From: Deltaproteobacteria bacterium
GTDB taxonomy: Bacteria; Desulfobacterota; DSM-4660; Desulfatiglandales; HGW-15
Assembly: GCA_019308985.1 (NCBI GenBank)
Contig: JAFDHB010000040.1
Location: 1-24,340 of the forward strand
Direction: 5' to 3'
DNA length: 24,340 nucleotides
A program made the position numbers and the translations under genes. Numbering within the stretch: the stretch's first letter is position 1; the number at the start of each line of letters is the position of its first letter. Shown piece by piece: positions 7,693 to 16,373 of this stretch. The notes below the pieces were generated by a model. It did no database searches, had not been told where the DNA came from, and was given only the letters and a program-made list of their open reading frames with translations.

Positions 7693-7726
7693 ACTGATCT
7701 AAACGTTTGAATCTCAGAGGCATTCC

Positions 7727-8665
7727 TTGGGAGCACTAAATGACATAGCGTCAATCTCCGTGGTTGTCCCTACTTATCGGCGAGAAGAGACACTCTGCGA
7801 GACAATTCGAGCTATCCTCAAGCTACGATACCCTGAATGGGAGTTGATTATTATTGATCAGAATAAACGCCATAAGCCATCTACAGAGGATTTCCTTTCT
7901 TCGTTACCTCCGCGAGTACGACGGATCAAACTGGAAAAGCCAAACCTTCCTGCTGCCCGCAACGTTGGAGCTAGAGAGGCTAAGGGAAGTATAGTTCTAT
8001 ATCTCGATGATGATATTACTCCTCTTCCCGGTCTTCTAAATGCGCATGCTCGACACTACACTAATCCCATTGTCGGTGGCGTTGCTGGCCGATTGATATC
8101 GCCCACCGGTGTCGTCAGACAGATAGACCCAAGATATTATGTATCACGACTTCCATGGCTTTACATACGCTTCGATCAGGACTGGGGCCTGCGTGAGGTC
8201 GAAACTGCCCCTGGCGGCAACATGTCTTTTCGTCGCGAGCTGATATTTCAGGCTGGATTTTTCGATGAACAATTCGTAGGTAATGCGTTTAGGGAGGAAA
8301 CAGACTTCTGCATTCGTCTGCGTAATCTATCATACCGCATTATTTTTGATCCCGATGCAGCTTTGTTTCACCATTTTGGTACCCCGGGAGGATGTGAAAA
8401 TCTCCATCTTAATCCTTTTAATCAAGTCTCGTTTCCTTATTATAAGGAATTTTTTCACAACAACGCTTATTTTTTTTTCAAGCATATTCCTCTGTATCTA
8501 ATTTCAAGGCCTTTGTGGGACATTTACAGAGAGCATGTCGCGAACAAAACAATCATCTCCTGCGGAATCAAATTCATTGTTTTACGACATATTGCTTTTA
8601 TGCTGGGTTTGGCGAAAGGTTGGAAAAGTTGGAGGCGATATTGGGGGTCTCGGTGTTTACACTGA
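7727..8665 (+). CDS. GT2 family glycosyltransferase
   Basis: This 312-residue GT-A fold enzyme has the pattern SISVVVPTYRREETL at its start, NLPAARNVGAREAKG (73-87), and the metal and nucleotide-sugar binding LYLDDD (91-96). Further on are GGNMSFRRE (163-171) and the acidic ETD (191-193) expected to supply the catalytic base. The C-terminal 80 residues are aromatic and partly hydrophobic, so the protein may associate with the membrane. The start is taken as TTG at 7727, with AGAGG ending 6 bases before it. The donor and acceptor cannot be told from sequence. It is the second glycosyltransferase of the locus and, like its neighbours up to about 10000, is AT-richer than the genes near 13000 or 17000. 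Confidence 0.88.
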   Translation: MGALNDIASISVVVPTYRREETLCETIRAILKLRYPEWELIIIDQNKRHKPSTEDFLSSLPPRVRRIKLEKPNLPAARNVGAREAKGSIVLYLDDDITPLPGLLNAHARHYTNPIVGGVAGRLISPTGVVRQIDPRYYVSRLPWLYIRFDQDWGLREVETAPGGNMSFRRELIFQAGFFDEQFVGNAFREETDFCIRLRNLSYRIIFDPDAALFHHFGTPGGCENLHLNPFNQVSFPYYKEFFHNNAYFFFKHIPLYLISRPLWDIYREHVANKTIISCGIKFIVLRHIAFMLGLAKGWKSWRRYWGSRCLH

Positions 8666-8792
8666 TTGCAAACATTACTTCATAAAGACTTTTGCCTTTG
8701 CGGACAGTAACCAATTCCTCAAAAGAGTCATACTTGTTACATGATTATGATGTGGAAATCCAACAACTCAATGGGAATGCCCTATTAAACAC

Positions 8793-10016
8793 ATGGTCAT
8801 GGGAAACAGAAAAGCAATCAAGGTCGCCATTGTTACTCCTATTTCTCCTTACCCTCCAGACTCTGGCTCAAGAATTCGTATCTACAACATTATCAGAACA
8901 ATGGCCCAACACGGCATGAAGATCTTTCTGCTCACCTTCGACTCAAAGCACCATGGTGAGTTACCACCAGATCTGGAAACAAACGTTCAAGACCTAAGGA
9001 TACTTTCACCAAATATCGAGGCTGATAGGCTTTCGCCACTTAAAAGGTTCCTGCGAAAGATCTTTGGAGGTCCTTTTGAATCCAGACCAGGCCTTACCCG
9101 TGAAATAGACATCGCTCTTCAAGAATGGAGTCCTGACTTCATTCACATCGAAAAAACAATAGGAGCTGCCTATTTAAATATCTCGCGCTTCAAATCAAAA
9201 GGGATACGACTGGTCTTGGACGAAGGCGGTGTCAATCATCTCACTTATGAAAGACAAGCTGCTGTGGCAACACATCCTGTTAACAAATGGATTTTCAAGA
9301 GACGAGCTAAGAGACTTAAGCTCTTTGAAAAAACCATTATTGCTCAAATGGACGCTGTACTAGCAGTGAGCGAAAAAGAGGAGAATCTGTTACGGAGTCT
9401 GAATCCCAAAGTAAATGTACTGGTGACGCCCAATGGAGTACACGAAAGGATATTTCAAGAAGAGGTTTCTCCAGTTGCCCAAAGAGAATGGGCTGCCTTC
9501 TTTTGTGGTAGCCTATCATATTTTCCCAATAGAGATGCTGTGGAGATATACTTACGTCATATAATGCCATGCTTGAGTAAAAAGGCCATAAAACTCAATT
9601 TCGTTGTGGCCGGAGGAGACGTACCAACCGGCCTTATAGAAGAAGCCCGCAAGAACCCCCAATTCAAACTAATGGGTTATGTTGACTCCGTAGAACCGTT
9701 TTTCAAGAAGTTTGCCATCTTCGTTAATCCTATGAGGCTTGGCGGAGGAACTCGGTTGAAGTTGCTAGAGGCTATGGCTTACGGTATGTCATGCGTCTCA
9801 ACTTCCATAGGTGCCGAAGGAATAACAATTGATAACTCCAAGCACGCGATGATAGCCGACACACCCGAGGCTTTTGCCTCCAGTTTAGAATATCTCATTC
9901 GTAACCCTGAACAAGCCACTGAATTGGGAAATGCTGCTAGGGCCATGATACGAAGCAGATACCCCTGGCCACATTGCTTAAATAAGTTGATTTCCTTTTA
10001 CGAGACGGCTACTTAA
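8793..10016 (+). CDS. GT4 family glycosyltransferase
   Basis: This is a 407-residue GT-B fold enzyme. The N-terminal half opens with KVAIVTPISPYPPDSGSRIR, the glycine/serine loop that faces the acceptor. The C-terminal half carries AFFCGSLSYFPNRDAVE and the strong donor-site motif RLGGGTRLKLLEAMAYG, typical of the GT4 branch that uses a GGGTRLK loop. A second ATG two codons in (8799) is equally possible as start, because no clear ribosome binding site precedes either. It is separated from the previous gene by 127 bp and from the next by only 16 bp. It probably transfers a nucleotide-activated sugar to the growing lipid-linked chain at the inner face of the membrane. Confidence 0.87.
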   Translation: MVMGNRKAIKVAIVTPISPYPPDSGSRIRIYNIIRTMAQHGMKIFLLTFDSKHHGELPPDLETNVQDLRILSPNIEADRLSPLKRFLRKIFGGPFESRPGLTREIDIALQEWSPDFIHIEKTIGAAYLNISRFKSKGIRLVLDEGGVNHLTYERQAAVATHPVNKWIFKRRAKRLKLFEKTIIAQMDAVLAVSEKEENLLRSLNPKVNVLVTPNGVHERIFQEEVSPVAQREWAAFFCGSLSYFPNRDAVEIYLRHIMPCLSKKAIKLNFVVAGGDVPTGLIEEARKNPQFKLMGYVDSVEPFFKKFAIFVNPMRLGGGTRLKLLEAMAYGMSCVSTSIGAEGITIDNSKHAMIADTPEAFASSLEYLIRNPEQATELGNAARAMIRSRYPWPHCLNKLISFYETAT

Positions 10017-10032
10017 ACGATAGCGACAACCC

Positions 10033-11070
10033 ATGCACCAGTTCACCGTAAGTATAATAATCCCTTTTCTAAACGCAGGAAAAACTCTTTCCAAGTGTAT
10101 TGACGCTCTTCGCAGTCAAACGTTGAAACCGTCTGAGATCATCCTCGTCGACAATAACTCCTCTGATGAATCACCATCTATAGCGAAAGCCGCAGTCTAC
10201 AGACAACCTGCAACCTTCAAATATGTTCTGGAAAAAAGAAAAGGTCCTTCCTTTGCAAGAAATAAGGGGGTCAAACATGCAAAAGGTGAGATTCTCGTTT
10301 TCACCGACGCCGATTGCATACCCCACTCAAACTGGCTAACTAATCTCCTCCCAACTTTCGATGATATAAAGGTCGGAGCTGTTGCAGGAAGGGTGTTGGG
10401 TTTTGAGCCAAAAAGTGCGGCCGATAAATTCCATTCATTGTTTACCATGACGGGCCCTTCAACAGGGCGGATTTACACGGAGTTTTCCCTTGTAACGGGC
10501 GGTTTCCCTACTGCAAACCTTGCGGTCAGAAAAGAGGTAATCGACTTGATCAATGGATTCGACGAAGACCTGGAGATCTATTCTGAAGACTATGACCTGT
10601 GCGCCCGCATTTACAAGGCCGGGTATCACATATCTTACGTCCCGGAAGCCGTCGTATACCACCAGCACAGGAATAGCTTATCAGGGACCTGGCGCCAGGG
10701 TTTCGGGTTCGGTAAAGGTCATGCAATACTCTTGAAAAGGCACTTTGAAAGGATGGTGATCATTGATCTCCCGAAGATCCATTATCAGTCTCAGAAATGG
10801 CCCCTGAAGATGTGGTTGGATATGCAGGGGGCTGATAAGAGAATAATTGCCTTAATGCTCTTGGCCTTGTCCTGGCGACCCTTGTGGTCCATTTTGATCG
10901 CTTACCTGCTGTATCTATTTCTCCACATGAAAACCAGGCTGAAGGAGCGAAATCTTCATGCCGGATTTCTGGAAAAATGGCAGATGGTGGCTGCTTTGCT
11001 CGTCAAAACCTCGGCCATGACCACAGGAAGGATTGCGGGTGCCATAAGAGAAAGGGTCCTGTGCTTTTGA
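10033..11070 (+). CDS. GT2 family glycosyltransferase with C-terminal membrane helices
   Basis: The 345-residue product begins with VSIIIPFLNAGKTL and has ILVDNNSSD (37-45), GPSFARNKGVKHAKG (71-85), the donor-binding TDAD (91-94), TANLAVRKE (160-168), and SEDYDLC (184-190) with the expected catalytic acid. The RQGFGFGKG segment (221-229) stands where processive family members have QxxRW, but the match is poor. Two hydrophobic segments near 270-300 suggest anchoring to the inner membrane. It begins 16 bp after the previous stop, with no strong ribosome binding site, so translation may be coupled. The sugar is unknown. Confidence 0.88.
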   Translation: MHQFTVSIIIPFLNAGKTLSKCIDALRSQTLKPSEIILVDNNSSDESPSIAKAAVYRQPATFKYVLEKRKGPSFARNKGVKHAKGEILVFTDADCIPHSNWLTNLLPTFDDIKVGAVAGRVLGFEPKSAADKFHSLFTMTGPSTGRIYTEFSLVTGGFPTANLAVRKEVIDLINGFDEDLEIYSEDYDLCARIYKAGYHISYVPEAVVYHQHRNSLSGTWRQGFGFGKGHAILLKRHFERMVIIDLPKIHYQSQKWPLKMWLDMQGADKRIIALMLLALSWRPLWSILIAYLLYLFLHMKTRLKERNLHAGFLEKWQMVAALLVKTSAMTTGRIAGAIRERVLCF

Positions 11071-11086
11071 TGGGACGACCTGGCGT

Positions 11087-11260
11087 ATGAGCTTATTGAT
11101 AAAACATATCTGGCCTAAAGAAAAAGGTCCCATTGTCTTAATTCTCTTCGCCAGCGTGGCCCTGAGGTTGTTTATAATGGGGAGCCGTGACCTGGATCTA
11201 AACGAGGCCTTTACCTTCTTCTTGGTAATCGACCATTCCTTATCCGTATCCACTCATTAA
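11087..11260 (+). pseudogene. N-terminal remnant of a GT-C (PMT/ArnT-like) membrane glycosyltransferase
   Basis: An ATG at 11087 opens a 57-codon frame ending at the TAA at 11258-11260. Its sequence has a lysine-rich start, one membrane helix (PIVLILFASVALRLFIMG), then SRDLDLNEAFTFF. The ALRLFxxGxxxLxxxEAFT pattern is the first helix and first loop of polytopic GT-C sugar transferases, where an acidic pair in this loop is catalytic. Those proteins are usually about 500 residues with ten or more helices, so nearly everything downstream is lost; the next gene starts 10 bp later. It could still be translated as a short membrane peptide, but function is unlikely. Family recognition from 57 residues is moderately secure. 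Confidence 0.6.
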
Positions 11261-11270
11261 GAGGCAAGTC

Positions 11271-12299
11271 ATGACGCACCATTCCCCGGGAGATAGCATG
11301 GACCATAGAGCAGTACAGCAAAACAACCTCGTCTCGATCTTGATTTGTTCGAGGAACCGGCGCAAGGAACTGGAAAACCTTGTTGAAACCTTGAAGAAGA
11401 TGAACACACGGTACCCGTTTGAAATAGTTGTCGTGGAGGAAACCGACGAGCCTATGCCCCTGGAAGGCGCCCGCTATGTCCCTCATCCCCTTGCCAACAA
11501 AGGTATTCCTTACGCTCGTAACCTCGCCCTGTCTCATGCCAGAGGTGAAATCATTGTGTTCCTGGACGATGACTGCATAATCCACGACCAGTGGCTGGAC
11601 AAACTGCTGGCCCCCTTCGAAGATGCCTCTGTCGTAGGAGTCCAGGGAGGTGTGACCGTACCTCCAGATACAAACTCCATTGGCTGGATTGAAGCACTCA
11701 TTGGAATCCCCGGCGGGAATGTCAAGAGGGTGATCGAGGCGAGTGGAGAGATCCGGGAGACTACGGAAATTTCCACCTTGAACTGTGCGTATCGCCGGTG
11801 GGCGGTAGAGAAGGCAGGGGGCTTCGAGAGTGGACTCAAGACAGGCGGGGAAGACTATGTCCTTGCGAAGAAGTTATGCAAACTTGGGCGATGCTTGTTT
11901 ATCCCGGACGCAATGGTCAGCCACACCACCAGGGGAAACTTGAGGCTCATATGGAGGTGGTTTATCAGGCGAGGAAGGGCCGATATTGGCGTGATTCGCG
12001 TAACCGGCTGGGATACGTCAAAGCTTCTATGGATCCTGAGGAGTTCACTCTTACTGAAGATCCTCGTTTTGTGCCTCACCTGTATCGTCTTCCCGGGTCT
12101 GGCCGCCCCTTTCCTGCTTGCAGCCATTGTCGGATACTTCCTGTCTCAATATGCCCGGTACTATTCGACCTGGGAAAAGGCACCAATGTCTATCAGGCCC
12201 TTGATTCTGCTTCCAGCCGTCAAGTTTGTCATGGATTTAGCTATGGATACAGGTAGAATAATAGAGTTGACGGGCGCAGGTCGAACATCGGCCCTCTAA
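11271..12299 (+). CDS. GT2 family glycosyltransferase with C-terminal membrane helices
   Basis: This 342-residue enzyme has VSILICSRNRRKEL (21-34), EIVVVEETDE (51-60), NKGIPYARNLALSHARG (76-92), and the donor-site LDDDC (98-102). GGED (192-195) is the likely catalytic acid motif. A hydrophobic pair of helices follows at about 255-290. AAGAGG precedes the ATG at 11271; an internal ATG (11298) is a possible alternative, as the first 19 residues lack family similarity and lie right after the GT-C remnant, so they may be a by-product of that deletion. The GT-A fold with TM tail suggests action at the inner membrane on lipid-linked chains. Confidence 0.87.
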   Translation: MTHHSPGDSMDHRAVQQNNLVSILICSRNRRKELENLVETLKKMNTRYPFEIVVVEETDEPMPLEGARYVPHPLANKGIPYARNLALSHARGEIIVFLDDDCIIHDQWLDKLLAPFEDASVVGVQGGVTVPPDTNSIGWIEALIGIPGGNVKRVIEASGEIRETTEISTLNCAYRRWAVEKAGGFESGLKTGGEDYVLAKKLCKLGRCLFIPDAMVSHTTRGNLRLIWRWFIRRGRADIGVIRVTGWDTSKLLWILRSSLLLKILVLCLTCIVFPGLAAPFLLAAIVGYFLSQYARYYSTWEKAPMSIRPLILLPAVKFVMDLAMDTGRIIELTGAGRTSAL

Positions 12300-12310
12300 A
12301 GGAAAGGCTC

Positions 12311-12529
12311 ATGGCACGATCGAGGTTGAGTACGGTCATAATCACCCTGAACGAGGAGGAAAATATCAGGCGCTGCCTGGATTCCATCAGTTTGCAGCAG
12401 GGATTCAGGGACGGCGTACACGGGCTGATATTGAGCCTGATGGCTGCATTCAACGTCTTTCTCATCCATGCCAATTGCTGGCAGTTGCAGGGAAATCTAC
12501 TCGGAGGGGAGAAGAAAACCCCCCGATGA
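12311..12529 (+). pseudogene. Internally deleted GT2 glycosyltransferase (N- and C-terminal ends joined)
   Basis: The 72-codon frame starts like a GT2 enzyme of the lipopolysaccharide-core type: LSTVIITLNEEENIRRCLDSI (residues 6-26). It then passes straight into what looks like the C-terminal end of the same kind of protein: GFRDGVHGLILSLMAAFNVF (31-50), followed by a final amphipathic helix. Intact relatives have about 250 residues, with the DxD donor site and catalytic acid in the missing middle. So roughly 170-190 codons seem to have been removed without breaking the frame, with the joint near 12389-12400. The product lacks all catalytic residues. The gene sits between a GT2 and a GT4 gene, 11 bp after the former. 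Confidence 0.62.
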
Positions 12530-12554
12530 TGTACTGCCTTATCAGGAGTAACCC

Positions 12555-13652
12555 TTGAACAAGAACATCCTGGCCATTTCGAATCACGGGTTCATGCTGG
12601 GCGGGGGAGAGCACTCGTTCCTGGATCTCCTGACCCATCTCCCTCGACCATGGAAGGCTCATGCCGTTGTTCCTGAAGACGGGGAGCTGAAAAGAGGGCT
12701 TGCGGCCAGAGGCATCGATTCGGTCGTCATACCCCTGCATCCCATCAGGCCTTGGAACGCCTTCCAGATTCTTGCCTCTTTAATGACCTTCCTGCGAACC
12801 TGCCGCAAGCTCAATCCCGATCTCTTGTACTGCAATGGCTCCAGGGCAGCGTTTTACGGAGGGATAACAGGGGCGCTCCTTCGATTACCTTCCCTTTGGC
12901 ATTGCAGGATTGTTGAGCCGGACCCCCTTCTCGATATTCTACTGGTGCGATTGAGCGGGCGTATCATAGTAAACAGCCATGCCACCGCCGGCCGATTCAA
13001 ACCTCACGTAATAAGAAAGGTGCGGGTAGTGTACAATGGCATAGATCTATCCTACTTCAAAGAGACTTCACCGGACCTGCCACGGCCCTTGGAAGAGGGG
13101 TGGAAAACCATACTGATAGTAGGTCGAATCTCGAGGCGGAAGAGGCACGACGTGGCACTTGAGGGTTTTGAAATAATCGCAAGGGCGGAGTCTGACGCCC
13201 ACTTGGTCTGCCTCGGAGCAATGGATGAAAAGGAGCCGGAATGGTGGCATTATCTTCTAGACAAATCACGCAGCTCACCTTTTTCGGATAGGATCCATTG
13301 GGTAGGACAGGTTGAAGATGTGCGCCCCTGGTACCGTAATGCCCATTTGCTCATTTTGACTTCAGAAAACGAGTCTTTCGGCAGGGTCCTGGTCGAGGCA
13401 ATGACCTGTGGAGTCCCCGTGGTAGCAACTCAAAGCGGAGGTGCGCCGGAGATTATACGCAACTGTGTGGACGGCATACTCATCCGACCCGGGCGAGCGG
13501 AGGAATTGGCCGAGGCCGTATTGGTTCTACTCCGGGATAATGGCCTTAGGAACAGCATGGTACGAGCCGCAATGGAAAGGGCCAGGATGTTTTCCTTGGA
13601 CAATCATGTAAAATGCATGGTTCAGGTATTCGAGGAGGTCTCAGAACAATGA
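12555..13652 (+). CDS. GT4 family glycosyltransferase
   Basis: This 365-residue GT-B enzyme starts NILAISNHGFMLGGGEHSFL, with the acceptor-side glycine loop. It has VVYNGIDLSYF (158-168), TILIVGRISRRKRHD (185-199), and the complete donor-phosphate EX7E motif with E273 and E281 in ESFGRVLVEAMTCGVPVV. The start is TTG with AGGAG 6 bases upstream; the family N-terminus begins exactly here. The stop overlaps the ATG of the next gene (ATGA), which points to coupled translation. The donor sugar is unknown; members with this architecture often use GDP-mannose or UDP-sugars. Confidence 0.9.
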   Translation: MNKNILAISNHGFMLGGGEHSFLDLLTHLPRPWKAHAVVPEDGELKRGLAARGIDSVVIPLHPIRPWNAFQILASLMTFLRTCRKLNPDLLYCNGSRAAFYGGITGALLRLPSLWHCRIVEPDPLLDILLVRLSGRIIVNSHATAGRFKPHVIRKVRVVYNGIDLSYFKETSPDLPRPLEEGWKTILIVGRISRRKRHDVALEGFEIIARAESDAHLVCLGAMDEKEPEWWHYLLDKSRSSPFSDRIHWVGQVEDVRPWYRNAHLLILTSENESFGRVLVEAMTCGVPVVATQSGGAPEIIRNCVDGILIRPGRAEELAEAVLVLLRDNGLRNSMVRAAMERARMFSLDNHVKCMVQVFEEVSEQ

Positions 13653-14770
13653 GCCGAGAAGAGAAGAATGCCCGGATATGCATTCTGCTGGATGCCAGGG
13701 AATTTGTCCCGGGGAGACTGACGGGCATAGGAAGGGTCCTCCTGGGCCTTGCTGGTGCGCTTAGTGAAACGAGTTGGGCAGACAGAGTTATCCTTGCAGG
13801 AACATCCTACGATGCAATTCCTCCTGGGTTGAAAGCCAAAGAAAAGATTTCCTTTGCACCCCTCCCCTCCTCATTCTTGTGGTCGGAACTTGCCTTGACC
13901 CGCTTGGCGGATGCTTCAGTGGACCTCTTCATTAGCCCTTATCCCAAGCTGCCCCTCTTTGGAGTCAAATGCCCGGCCGCCCACTTCGTACACGATATCC
14001 TCGATCTGACCCACCCGGCTTATAGGAAACGCGCTAAGCGCCAATTTGATTCCTGGCGCTTGAAAAAGGCCCTAAGAAAAGCGACCCTGACATGGTACGA
14101 TTCCTACTGGAGCCTGGAAGAGACAAAGAAATACGCAGGTTACTCCGGAAAGAACCCCAAGGTCAGGCATCTCGGAATAGACGAAAGGTTTGATCCGCTA
14201 AAAATTGACGTTGCGGAAAACACGCTAAAAACTTACGACCTGGAGCCTGGTTATATCCTTGTCATCGGCAACGGCCTCCCTCACAAGAATCTGGGAGTTT
14301 TACTGGAACTTGCGAATGAAATCGGCAGAAGGATTGTTTTTGCGGGTATCCCCGAAAAAAACCGGGGCTACTGGAGGGCCAAATATCCTCAACAGAAGGC
14401 TACCTGGATCGGACACGTGAGCGAGCGTGATCTTCCTGCTATAATAAAGGGCGCCTTCTGCCTTGCTCAGCCGTCCACGGCAGAGGGCTATGGGTATCCA
14501 CCACTGGAGGCAATGGCCTGCGGCGTGCCCGCCGTTGTAAGTAACATTCCTGTTCTAATAGAAACTACAGGCGGCAACGCACTCATAGCTGATCCATGGG
14601 ACCCAAGGTCATGGAGAGAGGCATTTGCTGCCCTCGAGAACAAAAACACTTATCGGGAGCAGGTGGAAAGGGGATTGAGGTGGGTGGAGCCGTTGCGGGG
14701 GCATAAAGGCTGGGAAAAACATGTATCAGATGTGGATGGGATACTTAGCAAATCAACCGAATGCGGCTAG
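13649..14770 (+). CDS. GT4 family glycosyltransferase (mannosyltransferase-like)
   Basis: The product has 373 residues from the ATG at 13649, which overlaps the preceding stop and has GAGGAGGT about 9 bases upstream; an ATG at 13613 would overlap the neighbour by 40 bases and is less likely. Motifs are ILLDAREFVPGRLTGIGRV at the N-terminus, HFVHDILDLTHP in the acceptor domain, and YILVIGNGLPHKNL where the donor domain begins. EX7E (E279 and E287) sits in AEGYGYPPLEAMACGVP. The DARExxxxxTGIGRY-like start and the PHKNL motif are typical of WbdA/MtfB-like mannosyltransferases and relatives, so a GDP-mannose donor is a reasonable but unproven guess. Confidence 0.88.
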   Translation: MSREEKNARICILLDAREFVPGRLTGIGRVLLGLAGALSETSWADRVILAGTSYDAIPPGLKAKEKISFAPLPSSFLWSELALTRLADASVDLFISPYPKLPLFGVKCPAAHFVHDILDLTHPAYRKRAKRQFDSWRLKKALRKATLTWYDSYWSLEETKKYAGYSGKNPKVRHLGIDERFDPLKIDVAENTLKTYDLEPGYILVIGNGLPHKNLGVLLELANEIGRRIVFAGIPEKNRGYWRAKYPQQKATWIGHVSERDLPAIIKGAFCLAQPSTAEGYGYPPLEAMACGVPAVVSNIPVLIETTGGNALIADPWDPRSWREAFAALENKNTYREQVERGLRWVEPLRGHKGWEKHVSDVDGILSKSTECG

Positions 14771-14796
14771 GTGAGTCGCGAAAAAGTTCGGAGTTC

Positions 14797-16338
14797 ATGG
14801 AAAACTTTAAGAGCGGAAATACACCGTTGATAATAACTGTTTCCTTACTAAGCAGTTCAATTTGGTTATTTACACACGGTAAATACATTAACGGCGATGA
14901 AGCGATAATCGGGTTGATGGCTATTAAAATCAGCCAATTCGCTGATTTTCCATTATTCTTCTGGAAAGCACATTATAGTGGACCGATTGCCAGCTATCTT
15001 GTAGCGCCCTTACACTTGATCTGGAAACCCTCCGGTTTGCTTTTACACTCAATAGTTATCCCATTTCATTTATTCTTCTCTTGTGGCACATATCTTCTAT
15101 GTCGAAAATGGCTCAACGAAAAGGCAGCGATTGTTGCAGGCCTCATGGCCGCTCTTCCACCAAAATTGTTTCCATATTCTCCACTTGGCGGCTATACCGA
15201 ATCAGTATCTTTTTTCCCTTGGATAATGCTCATCAGTCTAGGGATGAATCACAATGAATACAGTGACATTAGAACAAGCACCAGATTCATCGGTGCAGGA
15301 TTCTTATGCGGTTTTGCAATATGGATTTTCCCATTTTCAATCTCTATTTCTTTGATATGCTTCTTCTTCGTGTGCCGTGGATTTGGGAAAAGACCTCTGA
15401 TTGTTGCGGTCAGCGGCTGTCTTTTGGCCCTTTTTCCTGTCATTTTTTATAATGCTCTTCATCCTGGGGCGAGTATTCTACGCCTTATGGCTCGCCCTTT
15501 TGCAATAGACAAACATGGGTTTGCTGAACTTCTAAGTTCAAAAAATATTTTCCAAATTGTCGGCACCCTTTTTCTAAACTGGGTGGAAAATTCATATCAG
15601 TCGTTATTGAATATACCTGATTATACCTTGCAGCTCTTTCAGTTGAGCGCAAATTACTCAATTTGGAATCGAGTTACAGGTGTAATAAGTCTTATAGGGG
15701 TCTTGGCAGTAGTAATATTCTATTTTTGCAAGCATGAGAATCAAAAGTTGGTCTCCTCAGCTTTATTTGCAATCATATGGTCTAGTTATTTGTTCTTATT
15801 GATCTTTGGCATGAACAGATATCGATACTTGATACCCGTATTGACAGTCATTCCGTTTGGCATAGCACTCATTTTGACGAAAACCCCTCTTTTTGAAAAT
15901 AGAAACTTGATGATATTTGCCCTTTGTTTGATTTTGCTCATTAATGGTCTTTCTAATTTTTCAAATACGTCCCAAAAAGCATCAAATTTTTCAGATCTGA
16001 TTCAACTATTGGACAGCAAAGGGCTTAGGAAAGGATACGCCAACTATTTCATTTCCTATCCGCTTATATATCTTAGCAATGAAAGGTTAATTTTCACACC
16101 GGTACTTCACGACCCAAAAAATGATCGCTATCCAGAATATACTTATTTAGTCAGCAAATCTGACAACCCGGCCTTCATCTTCGTGAATCGAAATAATGAA
16201 ACTACCTTTCGAGAACAACTATCAAAATATAGGATCTCCGCAAAGGTATTGAAATGGGGAGCATATAGAATATTCTATGAATTGACCCCAGAAATAGACC
16301 CTGAGAAATTTAATATGAGTCTTGGTAGTATTCCATAG
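14797..16338 (+). CDS. Polytopic membrane protein, GT-C (PMT/ArnT-like) glycosyltransferase
   Basis: The protein has 513 residues from the ATG at 14797; an ATG at 14761 would overlap the previous gene by 10 bases. About ten to twelve hydrophobic segments run from residue 10 to about 390, followed by a soluble C-terminal part of about 120 residues. The loop after the first helix has YINGDEA, the acidic motif at the place where GT-C enzymes hold their catalytic aspartate, followed by FPLFFWKAHYSGPIASYL. GT-C enzymes use polyprenyl-phosphate sugars on the periplasmic face, so this one may decorate the chain or lipid A after export. The gene is clearly AT-richer than both neighbours, suggesting separate acquisition. 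It does not look like Wzx, Wzy or a WaaL ligase, though distant membrane enzymes are hard to separate by eye. Confidence 0.65.
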   Translation: MENFKSGNTPLIITVSLLSSSIWLFTHGKYINGDEAIIGLMAIKISQFADFPLFFWKAHYSGPIASYLVAPLHLIWKPSGLLLHSIVIPFHLFFSCGTYLLCRKWLNEKAAIVAGLMAALPPKLFPYSPLGGYTESVSFFPWIMLISLGMNHNEYSDIRTSTRFIGAGFLCGFAIWIFPFSISISLICFFFVCRGFGKRPLIVAVSGCLLALFPVIFYNALHPGASILRLMARPFAIDKHGFAELLSSKNIFQIVGTLFLNWVENSYQSLLNIPDYTLQLFQLSANYSIWNRVTGVISLIGVLAVVIFYFCKHENQKLVSSALFAIIWSSYLFLLIFGMNRYRYLIPVLTVIPFGIALILTKTPLFENRNLMIFALCLILLINGLSNFSNTSQKASNFSDLIQLLDSKGLRKGYANYFISYPLIYLSNERLIFTPVLHDPKNDRYPEYTYLVSKSDNPAFIFVNRNNETTFREQLSKYRISAKVLKWGAYRIFYELTPEIDPEKFNMSLGSIP

Positions 16339-16373
16339 ATTGTGTAGAATTTTTTGATAGGTAGAGAGATATT

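Noticed and set aside
11798..12256. 152-codon plus-strand frame inside the GT2 gene
   Set aside because: It overlaps the well-supported GT2 frame in another phase and has no recognisable domain.
14797..16338. Wzy polymerase, Wzx flippase or O-antigen ligase
   Set aside because: The acidic DEA motif in the first loop and the single soluble C-terminal domain fit GT-C enzymes better; the locus already has an ABC exporter.
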